Shown piece after piece: positions 43,861-52,301 of a stretch of 64,000 nucleotides of DNA. The DNA is taken from positions 1 to 64,000 of the forward strand of contig JACRHJ010000022.1 in assembly GCA_016212105.1 (NCBI GenBank). The letters are read 5' to 3'. A program made the position numbers and the translations under genes. The notes beneath the pieces are model-generated. The model saw only the letters and a program-made list of their open reading frames with translations, ran no database searches and was not told the DNA's origin. The DNA comes from Nitrospirota bacterium (GTDB lineage: Bacteria; Nitrospirota; JACRHJ01). How positions within the stretch are numbered: position 1 is the first letter of the stretch; every line of letters begins with the position of its first letter.

Positions 43861-44527
43861 CCTGGACGATACGCTCTACAACGAGCGGAACTACGTCCTG
43901 AGCGGGTTCAGGGCTGTGTCCGGCTACCTCGGCTCGGTTTATTCCGTACCGGAGGACGAGGCATTCCGGCTCATGGCCCTCAAGCTCGAACTCGGCCGGG
44001 GCCGCATATTCGACGATACGCTGGAGCATTTCGGGCTGTGTACCAGGAAGCGGGTGCTGAACTGCATCTCCGTCTACCGGGGGCATGCACCGGATATAAG
44101 GCTTGACCGCGATGCGGATGCCTGCCTTGAGCGTTTCAGTGAGCATCCGCTGTACATCGTCACTGACGGTAACAAGTACGTGCAGAATAACAAGCTTGTC
44201 GCGCTCGGGCTGTTCGACAGGGTCCGCTCCTGTTACATAACACACCGTTACGGGGTGAAAAACTCCAAGCCATCTTCATACTGTTTCTTCAGGATATGCG
44301 AGAGAGAGGGAGTGCCGCCCACGGAAGTGGTGTATGTCGCCGACAATCCGAACAAGGATTTCGTCGGCATCAAGCCCCATGGTTTCAGGACGGTCAGGCT
44401 GATGCAGGGACATTACAGGGACCTGGAGCTTCCGGCGGAGTATGAGGCGGACCACCGCCTAACCGGCCTCTCCGGATTGGACCTTGATTTTCTCGACAAA
44501 GTGTTCAGGCGTGATACAACTCGATAA
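43844..44527 (+). CDS. HAD-superfamily hydrolase next to pseI
   Basis: HAD phosphatase-like protein (227 aa). Motif I is FDLDDTLYNE (D6, D8), motif II IVTDGN, motif III K-S-KPSSYCF, and motif IV VYVADNPNKDF. The class I cap lies between motifs I and II. It overlaps the ATP-grasp fusion by 17 bases and precedes pseI by 10 bases. It could dephosphorylate the 9-phosphate of a nonulosonate (if the route is phosphorylated) or an acyl-phosphate by-product. HAD proteins beside ATP-grasp genes occur in other glycan clusters, but the role is unknown. Confidence 0.8.
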   Translation: MVLVFDLDDTLYNERNYVLSGFRAVSGYLGSVYSVPEDEAFRLMALKLELGRGRIFDDTLEHFGLCTRKRVLNCISVYRGHAPDIRLDRDADACLERFSEHPLYIVTDGNKYVQNNKLVALGLFDRVRSCYITHRYGVKNSKPSSYCFFRICEREGVPPTEVVYVADNPNKDFVGIKPHGFRTVRLMQGHYRDLELPAEYEADHRLTGLSGLDLDFLDKVFRRDTTR

Positions 44528-44537
44528 GGGGGAGATT

Positions 44538-45590
44538 TTGGATACGGTAATGGTCGGGGGCATGACCATCGGCGATGGACATCCACCGTTCATAATCGCG
44601 GAGATGTCCGGCAACCACAACCAGTCGCTTGAGCGGGCGCTGGAGATCGCCGAGGCGGCCGCCATGTCCGGTGCGCACGCGCTGAAGCTACAGACCTACA
44701 CCGCCGACACGATTACGCTCGACGTGCGGGAAGGCGAGTTCTACATCAGCGACCCGGACAGCCTCTGGAAGGGCTACTCGCTTTACGACCTGTACAAGCA
44801 GGCCTACACTCCGTGGGAGTGGCACAAGCCTATAATGGACCGTTGCCGGGAGTTGGGGATGCAGTGCTTCAGCACACCGTTCGACCATACCTCGGTGGAC
44901 TTTCTCGAAGACCTCGGTGTAGAGCTTTACAAGATAGCCTCGTTCGAGAACGTGGACATACCGCTGATTAAGAAGGTAGCCGCGACCGGTAAGCCGTTAA
45001 TCATGTCCACCGGCATGGCGACGGTAGCCGAACTGGACGAGGCTGTCAGGGCGGCGCGGGAAGCGGGCTGCGAGGACATCATACTGCTGAAGTGCACGAG
45101 TTCGTACCCGTCAACTCCGGACGACACGAACCTCATGACGATACCGCACATGCGGGACGTATTCGGCGTACAGGTCGGTCTCTCCGATCACACTATGGGT
45201 ATCGGCGTGTCCGTGGCCGCTGTCGCTCTCGGGGCGACGGTCATAGAGAAGCATTTCACGCTCAGCCGCGCTGACGGCGGGGTGGACTCCGCGTTCTCTA
45301 TGGAACCCGATGAACTTGCCATGCTCGTCCGGGAGACGCAGCAGGCATGGCGTGCGATGGGCAGTGTCAGCTACGGCCCGACAGAGAAGGAAAAGGCGTC
45401 GATAAAGCACAGGCGGTCATTGTATGTGGCCGCCGACATGAAGACGGGCGAGGCGTTCACGGAGGCAAACCTGCGCTCTGTCAGGCCGGGCCTCGGGCTT
45501 CCGCCGAAATACTATGAAACGCTGCTTGGCAAGAGGGTTAATAAGGATATAAAGAAGGGGACCCCGGCAGGCTGGGATATGATAGGATAG
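44538..45590 (+). CDS. pseI: Pseudaminic acid synthase PseI (NeuB family)
   Basis: Condenses a hexose derivative with phosphoenolpyruvate to a nine-carbon nonulosonic acid. The TIM barrel (about 1-280) shows FIIAEMSGNHNQ, KLQTYTADT, STPFD and EKHFTLSR (metal and PEP ligands). The C-terminal SAF antifreeze-like domain runs from RRSLYVA to the end. YTADTIT and the overall form fit PseI more than NeuB or LegI. The start is TTG 44538 with GGGGGA upstream; the frame before it is shadow of the HAD gene. At 350 aa it is full length. Confidence 0.9.
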   Translation: MDTVMVGGMTIGDGHPPFIIAEMSGNHNQSLERALEIAEAAAMSGAHALKLQTYTADTITLDVREGEFYISDPDSLWKGYSLYDLYKQAYTPWEWHKPIMDRCRELGMQCFSTPFDHTSVDFLEDLGVELYKIASFENVDIPLIKKVAATGKPLIMSTGMATVAELDEAVRAAREAGCEDIILLKCTSSYPSTPDDTNLMTIPHMRDVFGVQVGLSDHTMGIGVSVAAVALGATVIEKHFTLSRADGGVDSAFSMEPDELAMLVRETQQAWRAMGSVSYGPTEKEKASIKHRRSLYVAADMKTGEAFTEANLRSVRPGLGLPPKYYETLLGKRVNKDIKKGTPAGWDMIG

Positions 45591-45597
45591 GATTCAC

Positions 45598-45785
45598 CCT
45601 CACCCCCGGCCCCTCTCCCATTGAAGGGAGAGGGGAGCATCGGTTGTCTTTGCGAGCATAGCGAAGCAATCTCCTCCTCTCAGAGATAATATGGAGGAGA
45701 TTGCCGCGTCGCTTCGCTCCTCGCAATGACAAACAGGCCGGGCCGACACGCGGCCCAAAATACGGGACTTGGTATGGCCCCCACA
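45598..45785. repeat. Stack of dispersed repeats after pseI
   Basis: The 209-bp gap has no gene. It contains a CCCCTCTCCC/GGGAGAGGGG hairpin (45598-45638), a long inverted pair of GCGAGGAGCGAAGCGACGCG-type repeats meeting around ATAATATGG (45645-45731) and a GGGCCGACACGCGGCCC...CCCACA element (45740-45785). Confidence 0.8.
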
Positions 45786-45799
45786 TAAGAGGATATTAG

Positions 45800-47158
45800 A
45801 TGAAGATTCTCCTTGTTAACCCGCCCATCAGGACCTGGGCGAAACCGAACGTATTCCCTCTCGGGCTCGGCTACCTCGCGGCTGTCCTGCTGAACGCGGG
45901 ACACGAGGTCGAGGTGCTCGACCTGAACGTCGACAGGATGTCCTTCGAGGACGCTGTCGAGCGCATCAAGAAGACCGAGTTCGACATATTCGGCATCGGC
46001 GGAATCGTCACGACGTACAAGATCGTCAAGCCGCTCGTGAACGCGGTCAAAGACGCCTTCCCGAAGAAACCGCTCATGGTGGGCGGCTCGGTCGCTACAT
46101 CCATACCAAGGACGCTCCTCGAACGTACAAGGGCGGACATCGCCTGCATAGGCGAGGGCGAAGAGACTGTCGTTGAGCTGGTCGAAGCGCTCCAGAATGG
46201 CTCCGGCCTGGAAAGCGTCCTCGGCATATGGTACAAGGACGGCATGGGCAACATCCACCAGAACGGTCCCAGGCCCGCGCTCTCAAACCTCGACGACCTG
46301 CCTCTCCCGGCCTGGGACCTGTTCCCCATGGACGAGTACCTGAGAAACCCGATCGGCGCGATCAACAGGAACAAGTGGATAGACGGATCGGGCGAAGCAT
46401 CCGTGCTTTCCATGAACCTCAACGCTAACCGCGGCTGCCCGTACCCGTGCATATACTGCTACCACGACTTCCTGGGGCAGGGATACCGCTCGCGTTCCAT
46501 ATCCAACGTGATGAAGGAGATAGACATCCTCTACAAGAAGTACGGCGTTCGGTACTTCCATTTCGTGGACGACGAGTTCTCGCTCAAGAAGCAGTACGTC
46601 TACGACTTCTGCGCCGCGATAAAGGCGTACGCGGACGACATTACATGGGGCTGCTCGGGACGGGTGAACCTCATGACCGAGGACATGATAAAGACAATGC
46701 ACGAGGCCGGCTGCCAGCAGATAGGCTACGGGATAGAGTCCGGCAGCCAGAAGATACTCGATATCCTCAAAAAGAAGGCGACCGTCCAGCAGGCGAAGGA
46801 CTCCGTGCGCTGGACGCAGAAGTACCTGGGTGAGGCTGACTGCTCGTTGATGGTCGGCTCGCCCGGCGAGACGCGCGAGACGGTGCAGGAGACTATAGAC
46901 TTCTGCAAGGAAACCGGACTTACGCCGGAGGTCATATTCTTCCTGACGCCGTACCCCGGCACCGACCTGTACGATATGGCCACGAAGATGGGCAAGATAG
47001 GGGACGAGGAAGATTACGTCCTCCGTCTGAACGAGCAGGGCGAGAACATCATGGTCAACATGACGGACTTCTCGGACCAGGAGCTAAACGACATACAGCA
47101 GTACATGATATCCGAGCTTAAGGCCTGGAACAAGCTGCGCCACCCGGAGAGCAGGTAG
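45800..47158 (+). CDS. B12-binding-domain radical SAM protein
   Basis: 452 aa. An N-terminal cobalamin-binding-like fold (about 1-150; LLVNPP, GLGYLAAVL, VGGSVAT) lacks the His of the base-off B12 motif. The radical SAM core has CPYPCIYC (C213, C217, C220) and IGYGIESGS. This architecture occurs in P-methylases, C-methylases and other enzymes acting on unreactive carbons. It heads a five-gene run (this gene, Gfo/Idh, spsF, aminotransferase, methyltransferase) next to pseI. A role in modifying a glycan sugar is likely from context; the reaction is unknown. Confidence 0.82.
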   Translation: MKILLVNPPIRTWAKPNVFPLGLGYLAAVLLNAGHEVEVLDLNVDRMSFEDAVERIKKTEFDIFGIGGIVTTYKIVKPLVNAVKDAFPKKPLMVGGSVATSIPRTLLERTRADIACIGEGEETVVELVEALQNGSGLESVLGIWYKDGMGNIHQNGPRPALSNLDDLPLPAWDLFPMDEYLRNPIGAINRNKWIDGSGEASVLSMNLNANRGCPYPCIYCYHDFLGQGYRSRSISNVMKEIDILYKKYGVRYFHFVDDEFSLKKQYVYDFCAAIKAYADDITWGCSGRVNLMTEDMIKTMHEAGCQQIGYGIESGSQKILDILKKKATVQQAKDSVRWTQKYLGEADCSLMVGSPGETRETVQETIDFCKETGLTPEVIFFLTPYPGTDLYDMATKMGKIGDEEDYVLRLNEQGENIMVNMTDFSDQELNDIQQYMISELKAWNKLRHPESR

Positions 47159-47160
47159 TC

Positions 47161-48150
47161 ATGAGATTTCTGATAATAGGTGCGGGTTCGATAGGCAAGA
47201 GACACATGCGCTGCCTCCGTGAGCTTGGCCACGAGGTCGCGGCCTGCGACACTGATGAGACGAGGCTCGCGGGCCTGCCCGAGTCGCTCGGAGCGAAGTG
47301 TTACACAAATCTGGATGAGGCGCTTGGCGGCGGTTACGACGCTGTGCTGGTCTGCACTCCTACAAGCTCGCACGTTGCTATTGCCAAGATGGCCGTCGAG
47401 CGCGGCCTGCACATATTTGTCGAGAAGCCTGTATCTGACACGCCGGACGGCATTGACGAGCTCGCGGCCATGACGGAAAAGGCCGGGCTCAAGGCGCTGG
47501 TCGGCTGCAACACGAGGTTCTACCGCCCGTTGACACGCGTTAAGGACCACATGGACTCCGGCAAGACGGGCAGGATGCTGTCTGTCCGGGCGCAGGTCGG
47601 GTTTTACCTCCCGTACTGGCACCCGAACGACGACTATACGAAGGCATACAGCGCGAACCGTTCGATGGGCGGAGGCGTCATACTCGACGACATACACGAG
47701 CTCGACTACCTGCGCTGGTTTTTCGGAGAGGCCAAAGAGGTCTACTGCGTCGCGGTCAATACAGGGACGCTGAGGATAGACACCGAGGACCTCGCCGCGA
47801 TGGTCGTCACCTTCGAGAGCGGTGTCATAGCCGAGGTACATTTCGATTACCTCCAGCGCACGTACCACAGGCGCGCGGAGTTCATCGGAGAGAAAGGGCT
47901 CGTGGTCTGCGACTTCATAAAGCAGGCGACGGAGTTTTTTGGCGAAGAGGTATACCTCTCGAATACCAAGTCCGAAGGGCTGAACGCGGACGTAAACCAC
48001 ATGTACGTCGGCCAGATGGCGCACTTCGTCAGGGTCATCAGGGGCGAGGAAGAATCCATTAACGACCTCGTATCCGCGAAGAAGACGCTTGAGCTTGCGC
48101 TTGCGGCGAAAGAGTCCGCGGAGAAGCATATGCCGGTGAGGCTTGGGTAG
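47161..48150 (+). CDS. Gfo/Idh/MocA family oxidoreductase
   Basis: NAD(P)-dependent sugar oxidoreductase (329 aa) with IIGAGSIGKRH at the N-terminus, the family EKP (VEKPVSD) and DDIHELDYLRWF, which contains the usual His/Asp pair. It starts 2 bases after the radical SAM gene and ends 1 base before spsF. It is not a close copy of the GnnA-like gene at 10393. It probably oxidises or reduces a sugar made by this cassette, with the class III aminotransferase acting on the keto product. That is inference. Confidence 0.86.
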   Translation: MRFLIIGAGSIGKRHMRCLRELGHEVAACDTDETRLAGLPESLGAKCYTNLDEALGGGYDAVLVCTPTSSHVAIAKMAVERGLHIFVEKPVSDTPDGIDELAAMTEKAGLKALVGCNTRFYRPLTRVKDHMDSGKTGRMLSVRAQVGFYLPYWHPNDDYTKAYSANRSMGGGVILDDIHELDYLRWFFGEAKEVYCVAVNTGTLRIDTEDLAAMVVTFESGVIAEVHFDYLQRTYHRRAEFIGEKGLVVCDFIKQATEFFGEEVYLSNTKSEGLNADVNHMYVGQMAHFVRVIRGEEESINDLVSAKKTLELALAAKESAEKHMPVRLG

Positions 48151-48151
48151 C

Positions 48152-48910
48152 ATGACCGTCACCGCTATTATACAAGCCAGGCTCGGCTCGACAAGATTGC
48201 CTGGCAAGACGCTGATAGAGCTTGAGGGCGTGCCGCTTCTCGGACATCTGATTAGCAGGGTGCGCGCGTGCCGCAACGTGGACGGCATAGTCATCGCCAC
48301 CACCGTGAAGCAGCGGGACGACCGGCTTGAAGAGTACGCTAAGGGCCTCGGCATCGGATGCTTCCGGGGCGACGAGGACGACGTGCTGGACAGGTTTTAC
48401 GGCGCGGCGAAAGAGTTCGGCATCGCAACTATAGTCAGGGTTACGCCGGACTGCCCGATGCTCGACCCGGACATAGTCGACATGGTCGTCGAGGAGTTCC
48501 TGAAGTCCGGGGCCGACTACGCGACCAACACGCTGCCGCCTACATACCCGGACGGGATGGACGTGGAGGTTTTATCATTCAGTGCATTGGAGACCGCGTG
48601 GAAGGAATCCAGTCTCAGGTCCGAGCGTGAGCATGTAACGCCGTACATCAGGAACCACCCGGAGCACTTCACGCTCGTGAACGTCGCTGGCAAAGAAGAC
48701 CTCTCACGCTTGAGGCTGACGGTTGACGAACAGCTCGACCTTGACATGGCGAAGGAGATATTCAGGCGGCTGTATCCGGGAAACCGCCTGTTCGGGCTGG
48801 CGGAGGTGCTCGCACTCTTGGAGTGCGAGCCCGGCCTCCTTGAGATAAACCAGATGATAGGCAGAAACGAGGGTTATGCTAAGTCCCTCAAGGAAGACGC
48901 TGCCTTATAA
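48152..48910 (+). CDS. spsF: SpsF-type cytidylyltransferase
   Basis: Nucleotidyltransferase of the SpsF/CMP-sugar synthetase group (252 aa): AIIQARLGSTRLPGKTL, RVTPDCPMLDPDIVD and LTVDEQLDLDMAKEIF are typical. In spore-coat and flagellar glycan loci it activates the nonulosonic acid made by a SpsE/PseI enzyme. Here it is the best candidate for CMP-Pse synthesis, since no standard pseF is seen. ATG 48152 follows the preceding stop by one base; a TTG at 48143 is less likely. Confidence 0.86.
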   Translation: MTVTAIIQARLGSTRLPGKTLIELEGVPLLGHLISRVRACRNVDGIVIATTVKQRDDRLEEYAKGLGIGCFRGDEDDVLDRFYGAAKEFGIATIVRVTPDCPMLDPDIVDMVVEEFLKSGADYATNTLPPTYPDGMDVEVLSFSALETAWKESSLRSEREHVTPYIRNHPEHFTLVNVAGKEDLSRLRLTVDEQLDLDMAKEIFRRLYPGNRLFGLAEVLALLECEPGLLEINQMIGRNEGYAKSLKEDAAL

Positions 48911-48912
48911 CA

Positions 48913-48960
48913 CGCCCTGCCCCCCTTTTATCTAAAAGGGGGAGTAAATGGATGGGGCCA
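48913..48960. repeat. C-rich hairpin repeat
   Basis: CGCCCTGCCCCCCTTTTATC with TAAAAGGGGGAG gives a stem around ATCT, followed by GTAAATGGATGGGGCC. It is related to 35677-35710 and 55780-55822. No gene in the 80-bp gap. Confidence 0.65.
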
Positions 48961-48990
48961 ATTAAGAATTCAATCGTCGGAGTGACATAA

Positions 48991-50292
48991 ATGAAATATC
49001 CGTCATTCAAGAAGTCGGTCGAGTTGCTTGCGCAGGTGCGCGGTATAATACCCGGCGCGGCACAGACGTTCAGTAAGGGGCCGACGCAGTTCTCCGCCGG
49101 TTCCGCTCCGAACTTCATCGTGTCCGGGAAGGGATGCCGCTTGACAGACCTGGACGGCAATGAGCTGATTGACTACTCCTCGTCGCTCGGCGCGGTCACG
49201 CTCGGGTACGCATACCCGGCGGTGGACAGGGCGGTCGCGGCACAGATGAAGAGGGGCATGAGCCTGACCCTGCCGTCCCCGCTCGAATACGAGCTGGGCA
49301 TGGTGCTTAAGGACATCTACCCGTGCGCAGAGATGGTTCGTTACGGAAAGAACGGCTCGGACGCGACCTCCGGCGCGGTACGGGCAGCGCGCGCTATTAC
49401 CGGACGCGAGGTGGTCGCGTGCTGCGGCTACCACGGCTGGCAGGACTGGTACATCGCGACGACCACCCGCGACAGGGGAATACCTGGCGGCGTCAAAGCG
49501 CTTACGAAGACGTTCGACTACAACGACCCCGCCTCTCTCGAAAGGGTGTTCGAGGAGAATAATGGCAACGTCGCCTGTGTCATAATGGAGGCGACGGGCG
49601 TCGTCCGGCCCGAGAAGAACTTTCTCAAAGAGGTAAAACGCATCACGCACAAGCACGGCGCGCTTCTGATTTTCGACGAGGTAGTCACCGGCTTCCGTCT
49701 TGCGCTCGGTGGGGCACAGGAGTTCTTCGGCGTCGTGCCGGACATGGCATGCATCGGCAAGGGCATGGGCAACGGTATGCCTATCTCCGCCGTCGTCGGC
49801 AAGAAGCGGTTCATGAAGGTCTTCGACGAGATATTCTTCTCGTTCACGTTCGGGGGCGAGGCGCTCTCGCTCGCGGCCTCGCTTGCCACCATCTCCGAGA
49901 TGAAGAGACACGACGTGCCCGGCCATATGGCCAGGATGGGCCAGACACTGATGGACGGCTACAACGCCCTTGCCAAGAAGCACGGGTTGGAAGACGTCAC
50001 TAAATGCGTTGGCTACCCGTGCAGGAACATAGTCAGCCTCAAGGACGAGACCGGCCAAGAGTCGCTGCTAGTTAAGACGTTCTTCCAGCAGGAGGCAGTC
50101 GCGCGCGGCGTGCTGTTCTGCGGTTACCACAACTACACACTGAGCCACAAGGTGCGGGACATTCTGGCGACGCTTTCGGCGTACGACGGCGCGTTGGCCG
50201 AGCTTAAGGACGCGCTCGGTAAGGGCGGTTCCAGAGAGATAAAGAAGAGGCTGAATGGCGAGCTGCTCCAGCCGGTCTTCAGGAAGTTATAG
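48991..50292 (+). CDS. Class III PLP aminotransferase (glutamate-1-semialdehyde-aminomutase-like)
   Basis: 433 aa, fold type I, resembling HemL but lying in a glycan cluster. It shows PGAAQTFSKGP, IFDEVVTGFR (PLP ring Asp) and ACIGKGMGNGMPI, with the PLP lysine in GKG. Relatives follow spsF in several sugar clusters, so it is more likely a sugar aminotransferase than the heme enzyme. Length is normal. It is followed directly by a methyltransferase gene (no spacer). Confidence 0.82.
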   Translation: MKYPSFKKSVELLAQVRGIIPGAAQTFSKGPTQFSAGSAPNFIVSGKGCRLTDLDGNELIDYSSSLGAVTLGYAYPAVDRAVAAQMKRGMSLTLPSPLEYELGMVLKDIYPCAEMVRYGKNGSDATSGAVRAARAITGREVVACCGYHGWQDWYIATTTRDRGIPGGVKALTKTFDYNDPASLERVFEENNGNVACVIMEATGVVRPEKNFLKEVKRITHKHGALLIFDEVVTGFRLALGGAQEFFGVVPDMACIGKGMGNGMPISAVVGKKRFMKVFDEIFFSFTFGGEALSLAASLATISEMKRHDVPGHMARMGQTLMDGYNALAKKHGLEDVTKCVGYPCRNIVSLKDETGQESLLVKTFFQQEAVARGVLFCGYHNYTLSHKVRDILATLSAYDGALAELKDALGKGGSREIKKRLNGELLQPVFRKL

Positions 50293-51039
50293 ATGGCGGG
50301 AAAGGCTGAGTTCCGGAAATATGGAAACCGGGGCGCGTACCACTGGGACGCGTTCAGCCGTTCTATACGCCGGCATAACCCGTACCTCGCGGGCCGGTAC
50401 AGGCTCGTCCTGGAGCTGCTCGAATGCGCGAAGCTTCCCGGCAGGCGGCTCCTCGACATCGGCTGCGGAGACGGGGCGCTCAGCTATCTGATGACAATGG
50501 CAGGCTGGGACGTGACCGGGCTCGACTATTCGCCGACCGGCCTCGGCTTTGCAAGGGATAAGTTCATGGAAGAGGGGGCGGCCGCGAGTTTCATGCGGGG
50601 CGACTCCTGCATGCTGCCGGTGAAGGACGGCTCGCTCGACGCGGTTGTGGCGGCGGACATCATCGAGCACCTCACGGAGCAGGAGGCTTTTCTGGCCGAG
50701 ATAGCACGTGTGCTAAAGCCCGGCGGCGCGGCTGTGATAACTACCCCGGTGAAGGTAACCGAAATACCGGTGGACCCTGAGCACGTCCGTGAGTTCTACC
50801 CGGAAGAGTTCCGTGAGACGCTCGGCAGGTATTTCGGCAGTGTGGAAATAATACAGAGCCACCCGGCGGACTGCGTGGCAAGGTACAACCGGCAGTACAG
50901 GTTCCTCGGCGTCGTCGGCCGTATGAAACCGTACAAGTACATATACAACGTCATGTCGTCTTACGTCGGTAACAACCCGTTCCTGGGGAGCGGCGGTGGC
51001 GGGTACACCCAGATGTCCGCGATTTGCAGGAAAAGGTAG
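50293..51039 (+). CDS. Class I SAM-dependent methyltransferase
   Basis: Methyltransferase of 248 aa with motif I LLDIGCGDGALSYL, VAADIIEHLTEQE and LKPGGAAVITTPV. Its ATG comes right after the stop of the aminotransferase gene. The C-terminus is hydrophobic and aromatic. It completes the radical SAM cassette and likely methylates that sugar product or the glycan. Confidence 0.85.
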   Translation: MAGKAEFRKYGNRGAYHWDAFSRSIRRHNPYLAGRYRLVLELLECAKLPGRRLLDIGCGDGALSYLMTMAGWDVTGLDYSPTGLGFARDKFMEEGAAASFMRGDSCMLPVKDGSLDAVVAADIIEHLTEQEAFLAEIARVLKPGGAAVITTPVKVTEIPVDPEHVREFYPEEFRETLGRYFGSVEIIQSHPADCVARYNRQYRFLGVVGRMKPYKYIYNVMSSYVGNNPFLGSGGGGYTQMSAICRKR

Positions 51040-51042
51040 AAA

Positions 51043-51226
51043 CGCCCCAACCCCCCTGCCCCCCTCCCCCCCAGGTGGGGAGGGGGAAGAAATTGAAAGC
51101 GTGGGCAATGGCACACCTATTGTCGCCCCGTGCCTGACACGGGGTCCAGGAAGTTGTAGTTGCCCGATTCATCGGGCGCTTTTTCAGGAAGGGCCGACAC
51201 GCGCTCCGCTTGGTACGGCCCCTACA
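51043..51226. repeat. Stack of dispersed repeats upstream of hldA
   Basis: The 221-bp gap contains a CCCCTCCCCC/GGGGAGGGGG element (51043-51089), a CCCCGTGCCTGACACGGGG palindrome (51121-51153), a TGCCCGATTCATCGGGC hairpin (51161-51177) and an AGGGCCGACACGCG...GTACGGCCCCTACA element (51190-51226). The middle two occur in the same order as at 2122-2226. No gene seen. Confidence 0.8.
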
Positions 51227-51260
51227 TAAATCACATTAAGTGGATTACAGGTGAGCTTAC

Positions 51261-52241
51261 TTGGATAAGAAGGCCCTCATAAAATACATAGACAAGTTCC
51301 GCGATACAAACATCCTCGTCGTCGGCGACCTGATGCTCGACCACTTCATATGGGGCAGGGTGACGCGGATATCGCCCGAGGCGCCGGTCCCGGTCGTGGA
51401 CATCAGCAACGAGTCTCTTATGCTCGGCGGCGCGGCGAACGTCCTGAACAACATTATTTCGCTCGGCGGCAGGGCGCACATCTGCGGGGTCGTCGGACAC
51501 GACGAGATGGGCAGGCGTCTCGTCCACGAGCTTCGTGTCCTCTCTGTCGAGACCTCCGGCGTCGTCGTGGACGAGTCGAGGCCGACTACTATAAAGACAA
51601 GGGTCATCGCCCACAACCAGCAGGTAGTCCGGTTCGACCGCGAGAGCAAGGGCGAGATAGCAAGCGACACCGAGAACCTTATACTCGACTACGTGAAGAA
51701 AGAGGCCGGGAGCATCTCCGGCATAATAGTCTCCGACTACGCAAAAGGGGTAATTACGAAGCGGCTCGTAAAGGGCCTGGTAAAGGTCGCTGACGAATAC
51801 CACATACCAATAATGGCGGACCCGAAGGTCAGCCACTTCGACTACTACAAGGGCGTGACTGTCGTGACGCCGAACAACCTCGAGGCCTCCCAGGCGTCCG
51901 GCATCGACATCGTGGACGGCCCAAGCCTTGCCGCGGCCGGGAAGAAGCTCATCGAGCGGATCAAAGGCCGCGCGGTGCTGATAACGCGCGGCGAGCACGG
52001 GATGAGCCTGTTCGAAAAGGGCAGGGATGCGGTACACATACCGACAGTAGCAAAGGAAGTCTACGACGTGACCGGCGCTGGCGACACGGTAATCGCCGCG
52101 TTCACGCTCGCCCTCGCGGCGGGTGCGGGACTCGCCGAGGCCGCTGTAATCGCAAACCACGCGGCGGGCATAGTTGTTGCAGAAGTCGGCACTGCCACGG
52201 TAAAGCCGGAGCGGCTAGCCGCGGCGATAAAGACGGCATAA
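51261..52241 (+). CDS. hldA: D-glycero-beta-D-manno-heptose-7-phosphate kinase HldA
   Basis: PfkB-family kinase (326 aa) corresponding to the N-terminal domain of HldE (RfaE domain I). It makes heptose 1,7-bisphosphate for LPS core synthesis. SPEAPVPVV, the LGGAANV sugar-binding stretch (55-61) and the GAGD catalytic motif (272-275) are present. The second, ADP-transferring domain is absent, so the enzyme is of the split HldA type and HldC must be encoded elsewhere. The start is TTG 51261 with GTGAG upstream. Confidence 0.92.
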   Translation: MDKKALIKYIDKFRDTNILVVGDLMLDHFIWGRVTRISPEAPVPVVDISNESLMLGGAANVLNNIISLGGRAHICGVVGHDEMGRRLVHELRVLSVETSGVVVDESRPTTIKTRVIAHNQQVVRFDRESKGEIASDTENLILDYVKKEAGSISGIIVSDYAKGVITKRLVKGLVKVADEYHIPIMADPKVSHFDYYKGVTVVTPNNLEASQASGIDIVDGPSLAAAGKKLIERIKGRAVLITRGEHGMSLFEKGRDAVHIPTVAKEVYDVTGAGDTVIAAFTLALAAGAGLAEAAVIANHAAGIVVAEVGTATVKPERLAAAIKTA

Positions 52242-52249
52242 TAAGCAAG

Positions 52250-52279
52250 AGGGCGGGCACAGGGACCCGCCCCTACATA
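52250..52279. repeat. GGCGGGCAC-type repeat
   Basis: AGGGCGGGCACAGGGACCCG followed by CCCCTACATA is a variant of the GGGCCGACAC family and fills half of the 60-bp gap between hldA and the epimerase gene. Confidence 0.65.
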
Positions 52280-52301
52280 AAATCAAGAGAGGTATTTCAC
52301 A

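Noticed and set aside
45598-45785. CRISPR array among the repeat stacks
   Set aside because: The repeats are of different families, palindromic and irregularly spaced, with no unique spacers of constant length and no cas genes.
47014-48354. 446-aa minus-strand frame opposite the radical SAM, Gfo/Idh and spsF genes
   Set aside because: Crosses three well-supported plus-strand genes and has no recognisable motif.
48991-50292. HemL, glutamate-1-semialdehyde aminomutase of heme synthesis
   Set aside because: It resembles HemL, but it is embedded in a sugar cassette after spsF and is more likely a sugar aminotransferase.
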